From NCBI GenBank assembly GCA_001599755.1, contig BCHX01000001.1:806001-870000 (forward strand): DNA of 64,000 nt. Direction: 5' to 3'. This document shows, in pieces, positions 24,524-34,259 of this stretch (positions are counted from its first letter, which is position 1; every line of letters starts with the position of its first letter). Position numbers and translations under genes: made by a program. The stretch comes from Gliomastix tumulicola. Its lineage: Eukaryota; Ascomycota; Sordariomycetes; Hypocreales; Bionectriaceae. Below the pieces are notes generated by a model. The model was not told where the DNA came from. It did no database searches and was given only the letters and a program-made list of their open reading frames with translations.

Positions 24524-25865
24524 GGCGCGAACAAGGGGTCTTTCTTGGAAGAAGGACGGGATCCTGGGGGGCTAACTAGTGGCAATTGATCGGGCGCGCT
24601 AAGGACGGCAGCTCCCTTTATTCATGGATGAAAAAAAATGAAGGTCGGTGTGCGAATGGATGGCGCGCGGAGGAGTGACATCTCCGTGGTGCGGTTCTCC
24701 GGCATTCCCGTTCGAAACGGGGTTAAGATCGGAGTTGGCATGCGTCAACTCACCTCATCAGGCATGAAGCGCCCCAACTTCTGCCCAAGCTATTTCCTGC
24801 AGCAATGGCATGACGTGTGAGTCGGGCCCCATAACATGCTGCAACTCTGCCCTGTTTCGGGATGATAATGGCACTTTGACCCCTTCTGACGTCCGCCCGT
24901 CAGTGACAGTTGTGCCCGCATAGATAAAAGAGTCCACCACAGGGTGTGCGTCAGGGTCTACAAGCGATGGACTCAGAGGCCATTTCGCACCTATTTGACA
25001 GATGAGGTTGCTTTGATCGGCGTCCATGACTCAGACGCCCCGTCCCTACCCCGGGAAACCATAGCCACACCCTCTCCCACACCCTCTCACGTCACGCACA
25101 GGGCAGAGGCTGGTCTGGCTCCAATGGACTCGATTCTTCCTTTGCCACTTGCCGACCGGGATGGGCAGCCGAGAGATAAATGAGGCTTGCCCTGGTAAGC
25201 ACCCACCTTTATAGGGCTTAGTCTTTTACTGCCAGCGTCATCCAGCCAAGAGAGGAAACTGGACGAGTCAGTCACAAGACAGTGCGCAGGGCGAGAGAGA
25301 GGCGCTACGCTGCTCACGTCTCTCTTTCTTGTGATTCGAGCGATTGGAGCGAGCGATTTGTGGTTCCTGCTGTGCTCACGGTGCACGAATCGGCAGAGCG
25401 CTCTCCCCGTCAGTCATGCTTGCGTCCCGTCAAACCCCTGCTTCCTGGCCAATAGGAACCGGGGGTCCAGACTGCCACTAGTTCATAGTGTCAGGTCAAG
25501 CGTATCAAGGATGATCGTTGATTCTGGGACTGTTCTGTCGGTGATGTGCTCACGAAGACGGGCACCATGACCTTGTTCGCCCATTATTCACTACCATCGA
25601 TAGGAGATATATACTGGCCGGCTAAGGTATCTTAGGGGAAATATACACGGACTTTTACAGCACCACGATACTGCATACTCATTTTACCAAGCACTTGCCC
25701 ACGTCGGAAACCAACCTGCTCAAAGCCCCCAGCTCTTACTTAAACTTGTAAGCATCGCCAATAGAGACACTACACAGTGCCACTGCAGTCTTGATCCCCA
25801 TCTGAGCAATTCCGGTACTTTTCTAACCCAAAATAGCATCCTAGAAGAAACAAAGCCTGCCCACC
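24524..25865. other. Intergenic, divergent
   Basis: No gene seen. A short palindrome CCCGTTCGAAACGGG at about 24708-24722 resembles a tRNA T-arm but no tRNA body fits around it. AT-richer sequence with TATA-like stretches (about 25608-25650) lies upstream of the small gene at 25866. Confidence 0.5.
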
Positions 25866-26054
25866 ATGTGCGATAATCTCACCGAAGTCTGCGTCCAGTG
25901 CCGCCAAACCCTTGGCGGGGTGCCCTTCTTCCGCCCCTGCGGCAACGCTCCGGCCTGCGGGGGTGCAAAGAATTCCGACTTCATAAACGGCCACGTCTGC
26001 TATCCATGCATGGCCGCGAACATGGCCGCACTTCCCCATGGCCCCAAGAAGTAG
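25866..26054 (+). CDS. Small Cys-rich protein, 62 residues
   Basis: Not recognised. The intron-free frame starts at ATG in good context (CCCACCATGT). Eight Cys fall in the first 48 residues, including CVQC, CGNAPAC and CYPC, a spacing that could bind zinc. There is no signal peptide, so it is unlikely to be a classical secreted effector. The ending HVCYPCMAANMA resembles ACIDCVAAGRD in the small gene at 28984, suggesting the two may belong to one family of tiny fungal proteins. Upstream sequence is AT-rich with TATA-like stretches. The small size makes a chance ORF possible, but the regular Cys spacing argues against it. Confidence 0.55.
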   Translation: MCDNLTEVCVQCRQTLGGVPFFRPCGNAPACGGAKNSDFINGHVCYPCMAANMAALPHGPKK

Positions 26055-27054
26055 TAGACAAGAGAGGTGTTCTGGTGGAGTGGGGGTTGGCTACTACTGA
26101 GAGAATACGCATGCTTGTATCGAGATGGGAGTAGGCGATGAATAGCACAGACAGCGCTGCCATAGCACTCCTTTAAAATCTAAACAATCAAAGTTTCTAC
26201 GAATAGCCCCAGCGAGTCGCCGAAGTGCCATGTTCAAGACTAGGAATACCAGCCCTGCGACGGAGATCTCGAAGTTCCCCCGTTCCGCTGGCCGTTGTCT
26301 CGCGCCCTCACCGTCTCTCCACGTACACACGAGCCCACTACCCATATATCATCTACCCATTGACAAAACCCTGCTTCATAGAAGCCCTGAAGGCCGTCCC
26401 CGGCGTATCGATCCTGTCGAGGCGGTGAGAGCCTGTGGGGGCAACTCGCTTGAACTGACGGGATGCATTAGCTCGCCTCGACGGCTCCATCTCGCTGCTC
26501 CACTGGAAGGCTCGATTTAAGTCTTCTACGCTGTTTCTCGCTTCTGGCTCTTCCAATCCGGAGGGGGTGTCGGATTATCAAGTCTCACTCCTGGTCTCCC
26601 GGGACGACAGATATCGGAGCTCGCGTGCAGCTGCCCCAGAGTATGATGTACCGAAATCGGGGGTCACATCCTGTCCGTCATGGTAAGCTTCCCCTCAGAT
26701 GTCGTTGGATTAAGCTCATTCTCGGCGCGGATAGATGGGAATAGCTTGAGCCTCTACGGCTGATACGCCCCTCGGCGGAAAATCTGCCTTACCCATGCTG
26801 GCGGTGAGTCATCCGGAGCTGAGATGATTCACAGCGCATCACTCACCCCCCTCTGCGAAGGGAAAGGAATAAATACTGCAGAGCAAGCCCCAAATCTCTT
26901 ATTTTTTCATCAGTATCAACTAGCAGTAGAGAATTTTCCGCTGTTTTTGCTTAGTACGGTGGTTACAAAGAGGAAGGAGGAAACGAGCCCCTATAACCCC
27001 TCTCAACCCACTTTCGACATCCTCTCCGTCATCGCCCTACACCAAGCCATCACA
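26055..27054. other. Intergenic, rtcA leader
   Basis: No separate gene supported. The cyclase frame is open upstream to 26824 (77 extra codons), but that part lacks similarity to the family and contains T-rich and A-rich leader-like sequence (GGAATAAATACTG at about 26865), so it is taken as 5' leader. Confidence 0.55.
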
Positions 27055-28308
27055 ATGGCGAAACCCCTCGAAATAGACGGCCGAGTCGGAGAGGGAGGAG
27101 GCCAGGTCGTCAGAATCGCAGTCGCCCTCGCCGCGCTCACCACACAGCCCGTCAAAATCGTCAACATCCGCGGCAACCGGCCCCGAGGAGGCGGCCTCAA
27201 GAACCAGCACGTCACCGCCATCCAATGGCTGGCCGAGGCAACTGACGCCATCGTTGACGGTCTTAGCGTCGGTTCCACGACGTTGACCTTTGAGCCTCGG
27301 CTTTCACCTGCCGAGGCGAAGCTTCCCGTCAGCAAGGACGGTGTGCGGCGGCTCACCGTCGGCGGATCGAACGCCTCGAGCACGATGCTTATTCTCCAGG
27401 CCATTCTGCCGTTTCTCATCTTTGCTTCGGGGGGGCCTATTGCCGTCGAGGTTCGCGGTGGTACGAATGTCGATTTCTCTCCGAGCTACGAATACTTGGA
27501 TCAGGTCCTCCTGCCCACACTGGAGGAGCGGTGGTCGGTCGCAGTTGAAAGACGAGTCATCCACAGATCATGGAGTTTAGGGCCTCAAAGTGGTACTGGC
27601 AAGATATCACTCAAACTTAATCCACTACAGGCTGGTCACAAGCTCATCTTCAATGCACCACTCTCTTGGAAGACTCCAAGTTCGGTTGAGATCAAGAGCA
27701 TCGACGTCAGCATTCTTACCCCAAGTGAGCACCATGCAGCACTACAGAATCAGCTCGCTCAGGATCTTGGAGACCTGTACCCTGGCGTCGACGTCAACTT
27801 TGTACTATCGGAAGACTCCGGCAACATTTCTCGGTGGTACATCCTCCTGGTAGCACATTCAGCGAGCGGAACTCGGCGCGGACGAGATATCCTGACCTCG
27901 ATGCCGAAAAAGGCAAAGTCAAGCACGGCCTTCATTTCACAGCTATCACGAAAGGTGTGCAAGTCCCTGTACGAGGAGCTATCACAGGACAACTGGGTAG
28001 ACGAACACCTGCGAGACCAGATCATCTGCTACCAGGCGCTCTCCGACGGCTGGTCCTCGATGGAGCCGTCTGGTGCCGAGGACGACAGCGCTAGTTTGGA
28101 CGGTGTAGCCCGAGACATCCAGTCCCTTGACCTGGACAGACGAGAGACAAGGATGAGGAAGGAGAAGTCTCACGAGCCCTTTGGGAAGGGCAGTCTTCAC
28201 GCGCAGACGGCGCGCTGGGTAGCGAGCGAACTTCTCCCACGGCTCGAGGTCTACAATAAGGGTGATCATGTAAAGGGGGTTGGCTTTTCGGCCTCAGCCT
28301 CAAGTTAG
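27055..28308 (+). CDS. rtcA: RNA 3'-terminal phosphate cyclase
   Basis: The frame codes 417 residues from ATG 27055 (CACAATGG). The start MAKPLEIDGRVGEGGGQVVR matches the conserved beginning of RtcA (IDG..GEGGGQ.LR). Further family blocks are IRGNRPRGGGLKNQH, a GTNVDFSPS..Y segment at about residue 135-145, and LHAQTARW with the candidate catalytic His at about residue 382. The enzyme uses ATP to convert an RNA 3'-phosphate into a 2',3'-cyclic phosphate through a covalent His-AMP. The length is longer than bacterial RtcA (about 340) because of an insert and a charged segment near residues 340-375, as in fungal homologues. No rtcB-like ligase is in the window. Starting at 26824 would add an unconserved extension. 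Family certain; cellular role in fungi not settled. Confidence 0.9.
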   Translation: MAKPLEIDGRVGEGGGQVVRIAVALAALTTQPVKIVNIRGNRPRGGGLKNQHVTAIQWLAEATDAIVDGLSVGSTTLTFEPRLSPAEAKLPVSKDGVRRLTVGGSNASSTMLILQAILPFLIFASGGPIAVEVRGGTNVDFSPSYEYLDQVLLPTLEERWSVAVERRVIHRSWSLGPQSGTGKISLKLNPLQAGHKLIFNAPLSWKTPSSVEIKSIDVSILTPSEHHAALQNQLAQDLGDLYPGVDVNFVLSEDSGNISRWYILLVAHSASGTRRGRDILTSMPKKAKSSTAFISQLSRKVCKSLYEELSQDNWVDEHLRDQIICYQALSDGWSSMEPSGAEDDSASLDGVARDIQSLDLDRRETRMRKEKSHEPFGKGSLHAQTARWVASELLPRLEVYNKGDHVKGVGFSASASS

Positions 28309-28983
28309 TCATCTTTTGTATGCCCAGCTGGGAGCGTATTTCTATTTCAGGCAAGACCGTGGATCAACTGGAATACGAGGAGCGCACACTGTGATTAAAT
28401 CACAGATATCCGTTGTGGCGAACATGGACACGTCGTAACTAGCCCCCACGAGCCAATTGAATATTCCGAGGCGTGTCTGTGGCTCGAGCCACGTATTGAC
28501 GGATGCAGAGTCCGGGCCTAATGCCCCGTCTTCCGGCCCATCACAAAATGAGGCATCCCCGTTGTACGTTATCTGACAGTGCAGTGAATAATCCCCGGCG
28601 TAATACAGCATTTCGCATAAGACAGCATATACCATGCTTTGACGTAAAAAGCAGGGAACCCCCTGGCATGATTCGGACCCGAATACAGGGCAGTGGCGCC
28701 GGAAGTGAAGTCCGGTGAAACCGCAGCCCGACAACTCAAACGCCAGTTCATGCCGTGTGTAAGCCTCACTGCTGCCAGGTTGAAGCTGGTGTAGATGACG
28801 GCAACAGAGTCCTGGGCAGACACGTATAAGTAGAATGGAGTTCACTCATTATTATTCCATCCATCGCGCTTCTCCCATATTCTTCTACCTTTCACATCCG
28901 ACTTCTTTCAAACAGGGCAGCCGCCAGCTCACAGCTACTATCAATCAGTCGAGCGCCTACAATTCCGAGTCAACGCCAGAATC
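28309..28983. other. Intergenic with TATA element
   Basis: No gene seen. TATAAG at 28825-28830 lies about 155 bases before the ATG of the small gene at 28984 and supports it as a transcribed unit. Confidence 0.5.
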
Positions 28984-29265
28984 ATGTCACCTACCGTTGT
29001 CCCTACCGGCGGTCCCTACGTGAAGCATCACTGCAAGAACTTCATGACTGACGATTGCCCCAACTGGGTGTACATCGCCAACACAGCATGCATTGACTGC
29101 GTGGTAAGTTCTTGCAACTGACTGCCCCATGATTGATACTCGAAGCCATGAAATCTGACTTCTTGATAGGCCGCTGGAAGAGACCATGAGGATGCTCAGC
29201 AGGCTTTCAAGCACTCTTCTGCTAGTGCCATCGAGCATGTCGAGAACAACGAGGGCCAGAACTGA
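28984..29265 (+). CDS. Small Cys-containing protein, 71 residues, spliced
   Basis: Not recognised. Exons 28984-29103 and 29170-29265 are joined by a 66-bp intron with a canonical GTAAGT donor and TGATAG acceptor. The product starts MSPTVVPTGGPYVKHHCKN and contains DCPNWVYIANTACIDCVAAG, then a charged, Gln/His/Glu-rich tail. It has four Cys and no signal peptide. A TATA element at 28825 supports expression. The ACIDCVAAG block resembles CYPCMAAN of the small gene at 25866. The intron with perfect signals makes this a real gene despite its size; function unknown. Confidence 0.65.
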
Positions 29266-29513
29266 AGGGGTTGGGGGGGCAAGCAGTATCTTCATCAAAG
29301 ACTATGAGCATCGAGTAACTTTGTCTTGGCAAAGAATGGGTGCTCAGCATGAGGATAAGCATACCTGCTCAAGGCAGTAGAAGGCTATTTGGTATGGCTA
29401 TTTGAGGTAGTCTAGAGACAAAAAAAGATTGGTGCAGCCCGTAGGGAAATGGCACTTTGAGCATTGAGTGGTGACCCCGAATTTCTGACTACCATACCCT
29501 GCTGCAGTCTATT

Positions 29514-31429
29514 CTATACACTTCTCTGTATTTCTCCTCCGTATCCTCCTTGACGGTAGGTCACTGGCGCGGGATCATGGATTGGCCGGGCGGAGTTCGC
29601 GTCCGACACAAGGTCCTCATCCGAATCACTTGACTTGATACTTTGCAACTCATGCTGCTCCCCATTCCCAGGGATCTGAGGGCCAACCGTCGCCCGCCGT
29701 CTGACCTCGAAGTCGTTGTCAATCCTCCGATCAACACCAGTCTTGATGCCGTCTGTCGAGATGTTAGACTGTCTTCAAATTGCACCACAAAACCCGTAGC
29801 TGAACACTCACCTATAACGAGGGACCCCGACTTGAAGACTACAGGGAGCCAGACTGCTACAGCCACTAGCTGCCCGAATGACCAAGCCTCTGCATTCTCG
29901 CCGGTGTGCAGGCTCATGAGCTTCGTCAGCTCGTAGAGGCTCACAATCATCATGGCGAAGGTGAGAAGCTCCAAGGCTGGCCAGACGAACTTGGCGACTA
30001 CCCCAATGACAGTTTGAGATTTGACAAGAATGCTGTTCACCTTCTGGGAGCCACCAACCCCTTGCGTCTGGCTCTGTAGACCGGGGCCTGCCACCTTTTG
30101 GCTCGGATTGTTGCGCCAGTACTGCCACACCCAGATGATCCAGTCGACGACTAAGAAAGCAGAGATGAGATGGATAATTCCTCGTGTTCGCCGAGTAATC
30201 GGGAGGAATATCATGCCGCTCTTGGTATGAGGCTCACGGCAGTAACTCATCGGTCCAGGATTACCGCCACACTGTTCAACACCTGACGTTTCTTTGAGAT
30301 GCCTCTCGAACCCGATATCGTCAATTTCATGGCCCTGTGTGGCGACAATCATGAGGATCCAGTTCAGCACCACGAGCAGCGTCGTGTACCACCAGCGTGG
30401 CCCCCTCTCGTTGAGGAGAAGCTGGACTAGAAGGATCGGGTACATGCCCGCGGTGACCAAGCCAACCGAGATGTTGTGGTTGAAGATCCAGGAGAAGAGA
30501 GTAAGAATGTTGGCGAGGCCTGTACCGCTGGTGCCGGAGAAGGCGGCAATAGTGGCCACGGATATGACAGCCGCGAAGAGAGTCTGCGCCTCTTGGAGAT
30601 CGACCATTGTCGACGTGACGGAGACGACGAAGCGGTTCTCAGAGATGGCTTTTCGCCATGGACGCTGTGCCAAGTTGTCATCCTTGTGCTTGCTTAAGGG
30701 TCCGATAGATGTGGGATCGCTGCCCTTGAACCAAGTGGTGACGACCTTGAAGCAGAATCCAAGCGTGAAGACGAGGACGTATTGGATAAAGTACGATATC
30801 ACGACACCCTGCCCGGCAATATCCAAGTCGATCCCGTCGATAGAAGCCGCGCAATACGGCCCCCTCATGACATTCCCAAACGACTCGATGTTCCTGGGCG
30901 AGATGGCGGTGCACTTGAACCTATGCAGACTCGACGTGCACCGCCCATACTTGGAGTCCGAGCACGACGCCCACGCACACTCCCTCACGTCCCTGAACAC
31001 ATTCAGCGCATTGAACGCCTCGAGAGAGCCAAAACTGAACCGCTCCGCCGCCTCGCGCAGACTCGCCTCCTCGACGGTGTCGTTCCCGGGCACCACCATC
31101 ATGGCCACGGTCGCGAGCGTCATGCAGTTCCACAGGTTCTCGGGCGACGCGTACATGCGCGCCGGGTCGGAGCACGTCTCGGTGCAGTTGAGCTGGGACG
31201 GGTCAGGCCAGGGGTCCTCGCCGTTGCTGAAGACGTCCGGATCGCGGACGTTGCAGCCGTAGGAGAGGAGGCGTGCGGGTGCAGAGGGATTCTCCATCAG
31301 GGAGGAGATGCGGTAGATGTGGGCGGTTTCCCAGCGCTGCCATCTCGGCGGGATGGTGATGCCGTCGTAGGTCTTGTCGAAGTCGTACCCGCTGATGATG
31401 GTGAAGCTGCGCTCTGTCGAGTTTGCCAT
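29514..31429 (-). CDS. Polytopic membrane protein with Cys-rich N-terminal domain
   Basis: Not recognised. The first exon (31429-29812) codes about 539 residues: an N-terminal, Cys-rich, apparently extracytosolic domain of about 205 residues (for example CNVRDPD, NCTETCSDP, CAWASCSDSKYGRC), then about seven hydrophobic segments (from VVISYFIQYVLVFTLGFCF to LVAVAVWLPVVF). A 59-bp intron (29753-29811; GTGAGT donor, CGACAG acceptor) leads to a second exon ending at 29514, giving 618 residues with an acidic, charged cytosolic-type tail. Without splicing the frame also stays open, to 29561 (622 residues), with a different, Ser/Arg-rich tail. The perfect splice sites favour the first. No residues of known transporters or receptors were recognised; a sensor or receptor-like role is only a guess. 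Confidence 0.75.
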
Positions 31430-32729
31430 GCTGTCGCTGCAGGCTCAAGAGTCCCAATCATGTAAGAGAATGCAGCCACAAAGCAGCTGTGTGAGCGAAA
31501 TCCGGAATTCATCCTTTTTATCAAATTTCATCTGACGATGAGGATCTAGACAGGGTCCAGTCCATAAGGCAGAGCGGACTACAGGCGGAAGCTACCAGAC
31601 AGGGAAGGATTTGCGGGCTACGCCGCACAAGCGCGACGCCTGTGCATCGCCGCAGGGGACCATGAACAGGGGCAGGGCTCACGGTGCACGAATGGGAGCA
31701 ACAGGCTGGTCTCTTGGCTCTGCAGCTGAGATGAGTAGGGCTGGAAATCGCGTCTTTGTCACGTGGAATGGTGCTCAGCGGAACAGATGCTCCGGTGTCA
31801 GGCCGCACTGAGGAAGGGAATTGGCACACGAAGACTCTTGGTGTAGTAGCTCGGTATGAACTATGGGACTTTGGAGGGTGCCTTGTCCTCGCAGTTGGTG
31901 CACCCGTCGAATTGGCATGAGTAGGGTACCTATGAGCGCCAGAAATCGATAGATTCAGGTCGCATATCGGGCTGCAAGGGTATCAGCGCCGGCTGTTGTA
32001 GTATTTAACGCCGGCAGGTCCCTCTTGGAGAATAACAGAAGGGAATATCACCAAGCCGAGGATGACAAGCACGAGACCTGGTGCTTTGGGGCTTCCTTCG
32101 CCTGCCGGCGTTGAACACTACAACAGCCGGCGCTGACATCTCTGCAGCCTAACGTACCAGCGTCAGCTAGCATCGGCGTCGACGACTCGAGTGGTGCAAA
32201 TGAATGCGTCCTCGAGAAAGAGAGGGGGGGAAGGTGTCCAAATGTTCTCTCCCTCTCGAGTTGATGGGACAATGTGACCCCTTTAACCCCGTTAGCCCCC
32301 GAAGCTATAGCAAACTCCCCGCCCCTTTAGCCAGCGTTCTCCAACAGTCTCCCCCGCTAAACGGCTGCTTTGCTTCGGCTGTCCCTCTGTTAGTGCACCG
32401 TCGGGCGAAAAGCCGCGCTGTCGGTTACAGGGGCGGGACCAAAGCCGAGTGAGTGTCGGCGTCTTCCCCGATGCCCACCGGCGTGTTGGAGATACTTTAC
32501 ACGGCTGATGGCCTGGAGGGTGTTGAAGTGAGCTTGAGTCTATTGTGAGACTTGGAGATTTGTGACGTGTACACGCTGTAAGCTTCGTCTTGTCTTCATA
32601 GGGGCCAACCACTTCAACTCATCCCCATCTCTGCACCCCTTTATCCTCCATCCCCTCATCCCATCTACTCCCCTCTCATACACCCACCTTCATCACACAT
32701 CCTCATCACACATCACCACCACCATCACC
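31430..32729. other. Intergenic, divergent, with inverted-repeat element
   Basis: No gene seen. It holds the 180-bp inverted-repeat element described separately (31970-32149) and the leader of the acid-sugar kinase, which is CT-rich from about 32610. A CGG-N8-CCG palindrome lies at 32402-32415. Confidence 0.55.
31970..32149. repeat. MITE-like element with 49-bp terminal inverted repeats
   Basis: The arms 31970-32018 and 32101-32149 are reverse complements at 43 of 49 positions, with no gaps; the 82-bp spacer has no coding capacity. All six differences are transitions. No clear target-site duplication is visible. Size and shape fit a miniature inverted-repeat element, but a large RNA hairpin is the alternative. 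Confidence 0.6.
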
Positions 32730-34193
32730 ATGGCAGAGCAAATCATCGACCTCGCACCAACCCTCTCCGCCCTCCCTCCCCCGCCCTCCTCCTCCCTCCG
32801 CCACGAGACGCAATCCCTCCTCCGCTCCGGCAAGGCCCAAGTCCCCATCCTCGTGGTCCTCGACGACGACCCGACGGGCACCCAGACCTGCAACGACATC
32901 ATCATCCTCACGGCCTGGGACACCCCGCGCCTGGCCGCCGAGTTCCGCGCCACGCGCCCGGGCAGCGGCTTCTTCATCCTCACCAACTCGCGCGCGCTGC
33001 ACCCACCCCAGGCCCGCGCCCTCGTCACCGAGATAGGCGGCAACCTGCGCGCCGCGGCCGCCGAGACGGGGATTCCCTTTGAGGTCGTGCTCCGGAGCGA
33101 CTCGACGCTGCGGGGCCACTTCCCGCTCGAGGCCGAGGCCGCCGAGGACGTGCTCGGCGCCGCGGACGCGTGGGTGCTGTGCCCGTTCTTCCTCCAGGGC
33201 GGGCGGTACACCATCGGCGACGTGCACTATGTGCTGGAGGAGGGCGGCAGGCTCGTGCCCGCTTCGCAGACGCCGTTTGCGCGGGACGCGACGTTTGGGT
33301 ACCGGAACTCGAATCTGAGGGACTATGTCGTGGAGAAGAGCAAAGGGAGCATCCCGCGGGACCAGGTCACGTCCATCAGTCTGGAGACGATACGCTCGGG
33401 GGGTACGGACGCGGTGCTGCAGGAGCTCGTGACTGCTGTTGAGACCATCAAGCGGCCTGTGATTGTCATCAATGCCGCTGCCGAGGAGGACATGGACGTC
33501 GTGGTTGAGGCCCTGCTCAAGGCGTCTTCTGGTGCAGCAGGCAAGCGGTTCCTGTACCGCACGGGGGCTGCGTTTGTCTCTGCTCGACTCGCCATCCCTG
33601 GCATCGATCCCATCTCGGCTGAGAAGCTGAGCCTGTCCGGGGACCGCGGTGGGCTGATCATCGCCGGGTCGTACGTGCCCAAGACGACAGCCCAGCTCGA
33701 GGCCCTGCGTACCAAGTCGGGCGACAAGCTGACCAGCGTCGTCCTCGACGTGCGCAAGCTCCTTCAGTCACCCGAGAGTGCCTCGGCAGAGGTGTCTGCG
33801 GCTCTCAAGATCGCCGAGGACAACATCGTTCGCGGGCAGGACGTCCTTGTCATGACGAGTCGGGAGCTCATCCTCGGTGAGGACGAGGCCAAGAGTCTAG
33901 ACATTGGCACCGTTGTTGCTGCCGCACTAGTATCGTTCCTCGAGCAGGTGCGCGAGAAGCCGCGGTATGTCATCGCTAAGGGCGGCATCACGTCGTCGGA
34001 TATGGCCACAAAGGGACTGCGGTTCAAGAGGGCGACGATTGTTGGACAGGCAGCGCCTGGTGTGCCGCTCTGGCGATGTGATGAGCCGTCTGCTAAGTGG
34101 CCTGGTCTGCCTTACGTTGTCTTCCCAGGCAATGTTGGCAGCAACGAGACACTGTTCGAGGTGGTCCAGGGATGGAGAGTAGAGAAGAGCTGA
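32730..34193 (+). CDS. Four-carbon acid sugar kinase (DUF1537 / OtnK family)
   Basis: The frame codes 487 residues from ATG 32730 (ATCACCATGG). The N-terminal substrate domain carries the DUF1537 hallmark LDDDPTGTQ at residues 44-52, followed by SDSTLRGHF and a DAWVLCPFFLQGGR block. The C-terminal nucleotide-binding domain shows AKGGITSSD near residue 417 and PGNVGSNE near 466-473. In bacteria these kinases phosphorylate D-threonate, D-erythronate or 3-oxo-tetronates in acid-sugar catabolism. The exact substrate cannot be read from sequence. Its 3' end is 66 bases from that of the convergent Zn2Cys6 regulator, and an anion-type permease and a SAF-domain oxidoreductase lie within 8.6 kb. An upstream extension of the frame to 32562 looks like leader. 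Confidence 0.9.
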   Translation: MAEQIIDLAPTLSALPPPPSSSLRHETQSLLRSGKAQVPILVVLDDDPTGTQTCNDIIILTAWDTPRLAAEFRATRPGSGFFILTNSRALHPPQARALVTEIGGNLRAAAAETGIPFEVVLRSDSTLRGHFPLEAEAAEDVLGAADAWVLCPFFLQGGRYTIGDVHYVLEEGGRLVPASQTPFARDATFGYRNSNLRDYVVEKSKGSIPRDQVTSISLETIRSGGTDAVLQELVTAVETIKRPVIVINAAAEEDMDVVVEALLKASSGAAGKRFLYRTGAAFVSARLAIPGIDPISAEKLSLSGDRGGLIIAGSYVPKTTAQLEALRTKSGDKLTSVVLDVRKLLQSPESASAEVSAALKIAEDNIVRGQDVLVMTSRELILGEDEAKSLDIGTVVAAALVSFLEQVREKPRYVIAKGGITSSDMATKGLRFKRATIVGQAAPGVPLWRCDEPSAKWPGLPYVVFPGNVGSNETLFEVVQGWRVEKS

Positions 34194-34225
34194 ACATGTA
34201 TATAATCATAACGAAAGGCATAGCC

Positions 34226-34244
34226 AAAAAAAAAAAAAAAAAAA
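34226..34244. repeat. A19 homopolymer
   Basis: Nineteen consecutive A lie between the convergent stop codons of the kinase and the regulator gene, probably inside both 3' untranslated regions. Confidence 0.8.
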
Positions 34245-34259
34245 GATTCAGATGCCTGT

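Noticed and set aside
24700..24730. tRNA T-arm-like palindrome CCCGTTCGAAACGGG
   Set aside because: The loop fits a T-arm, but no A box, anticodon arm or pairing acceptor stem lies upstream.
26824..27054. 77-codon upstream extension of the RtcA frame
   Set aside because: Sequence looks like leader and the conserved protein start is MAKPLEIDGR at 27055.
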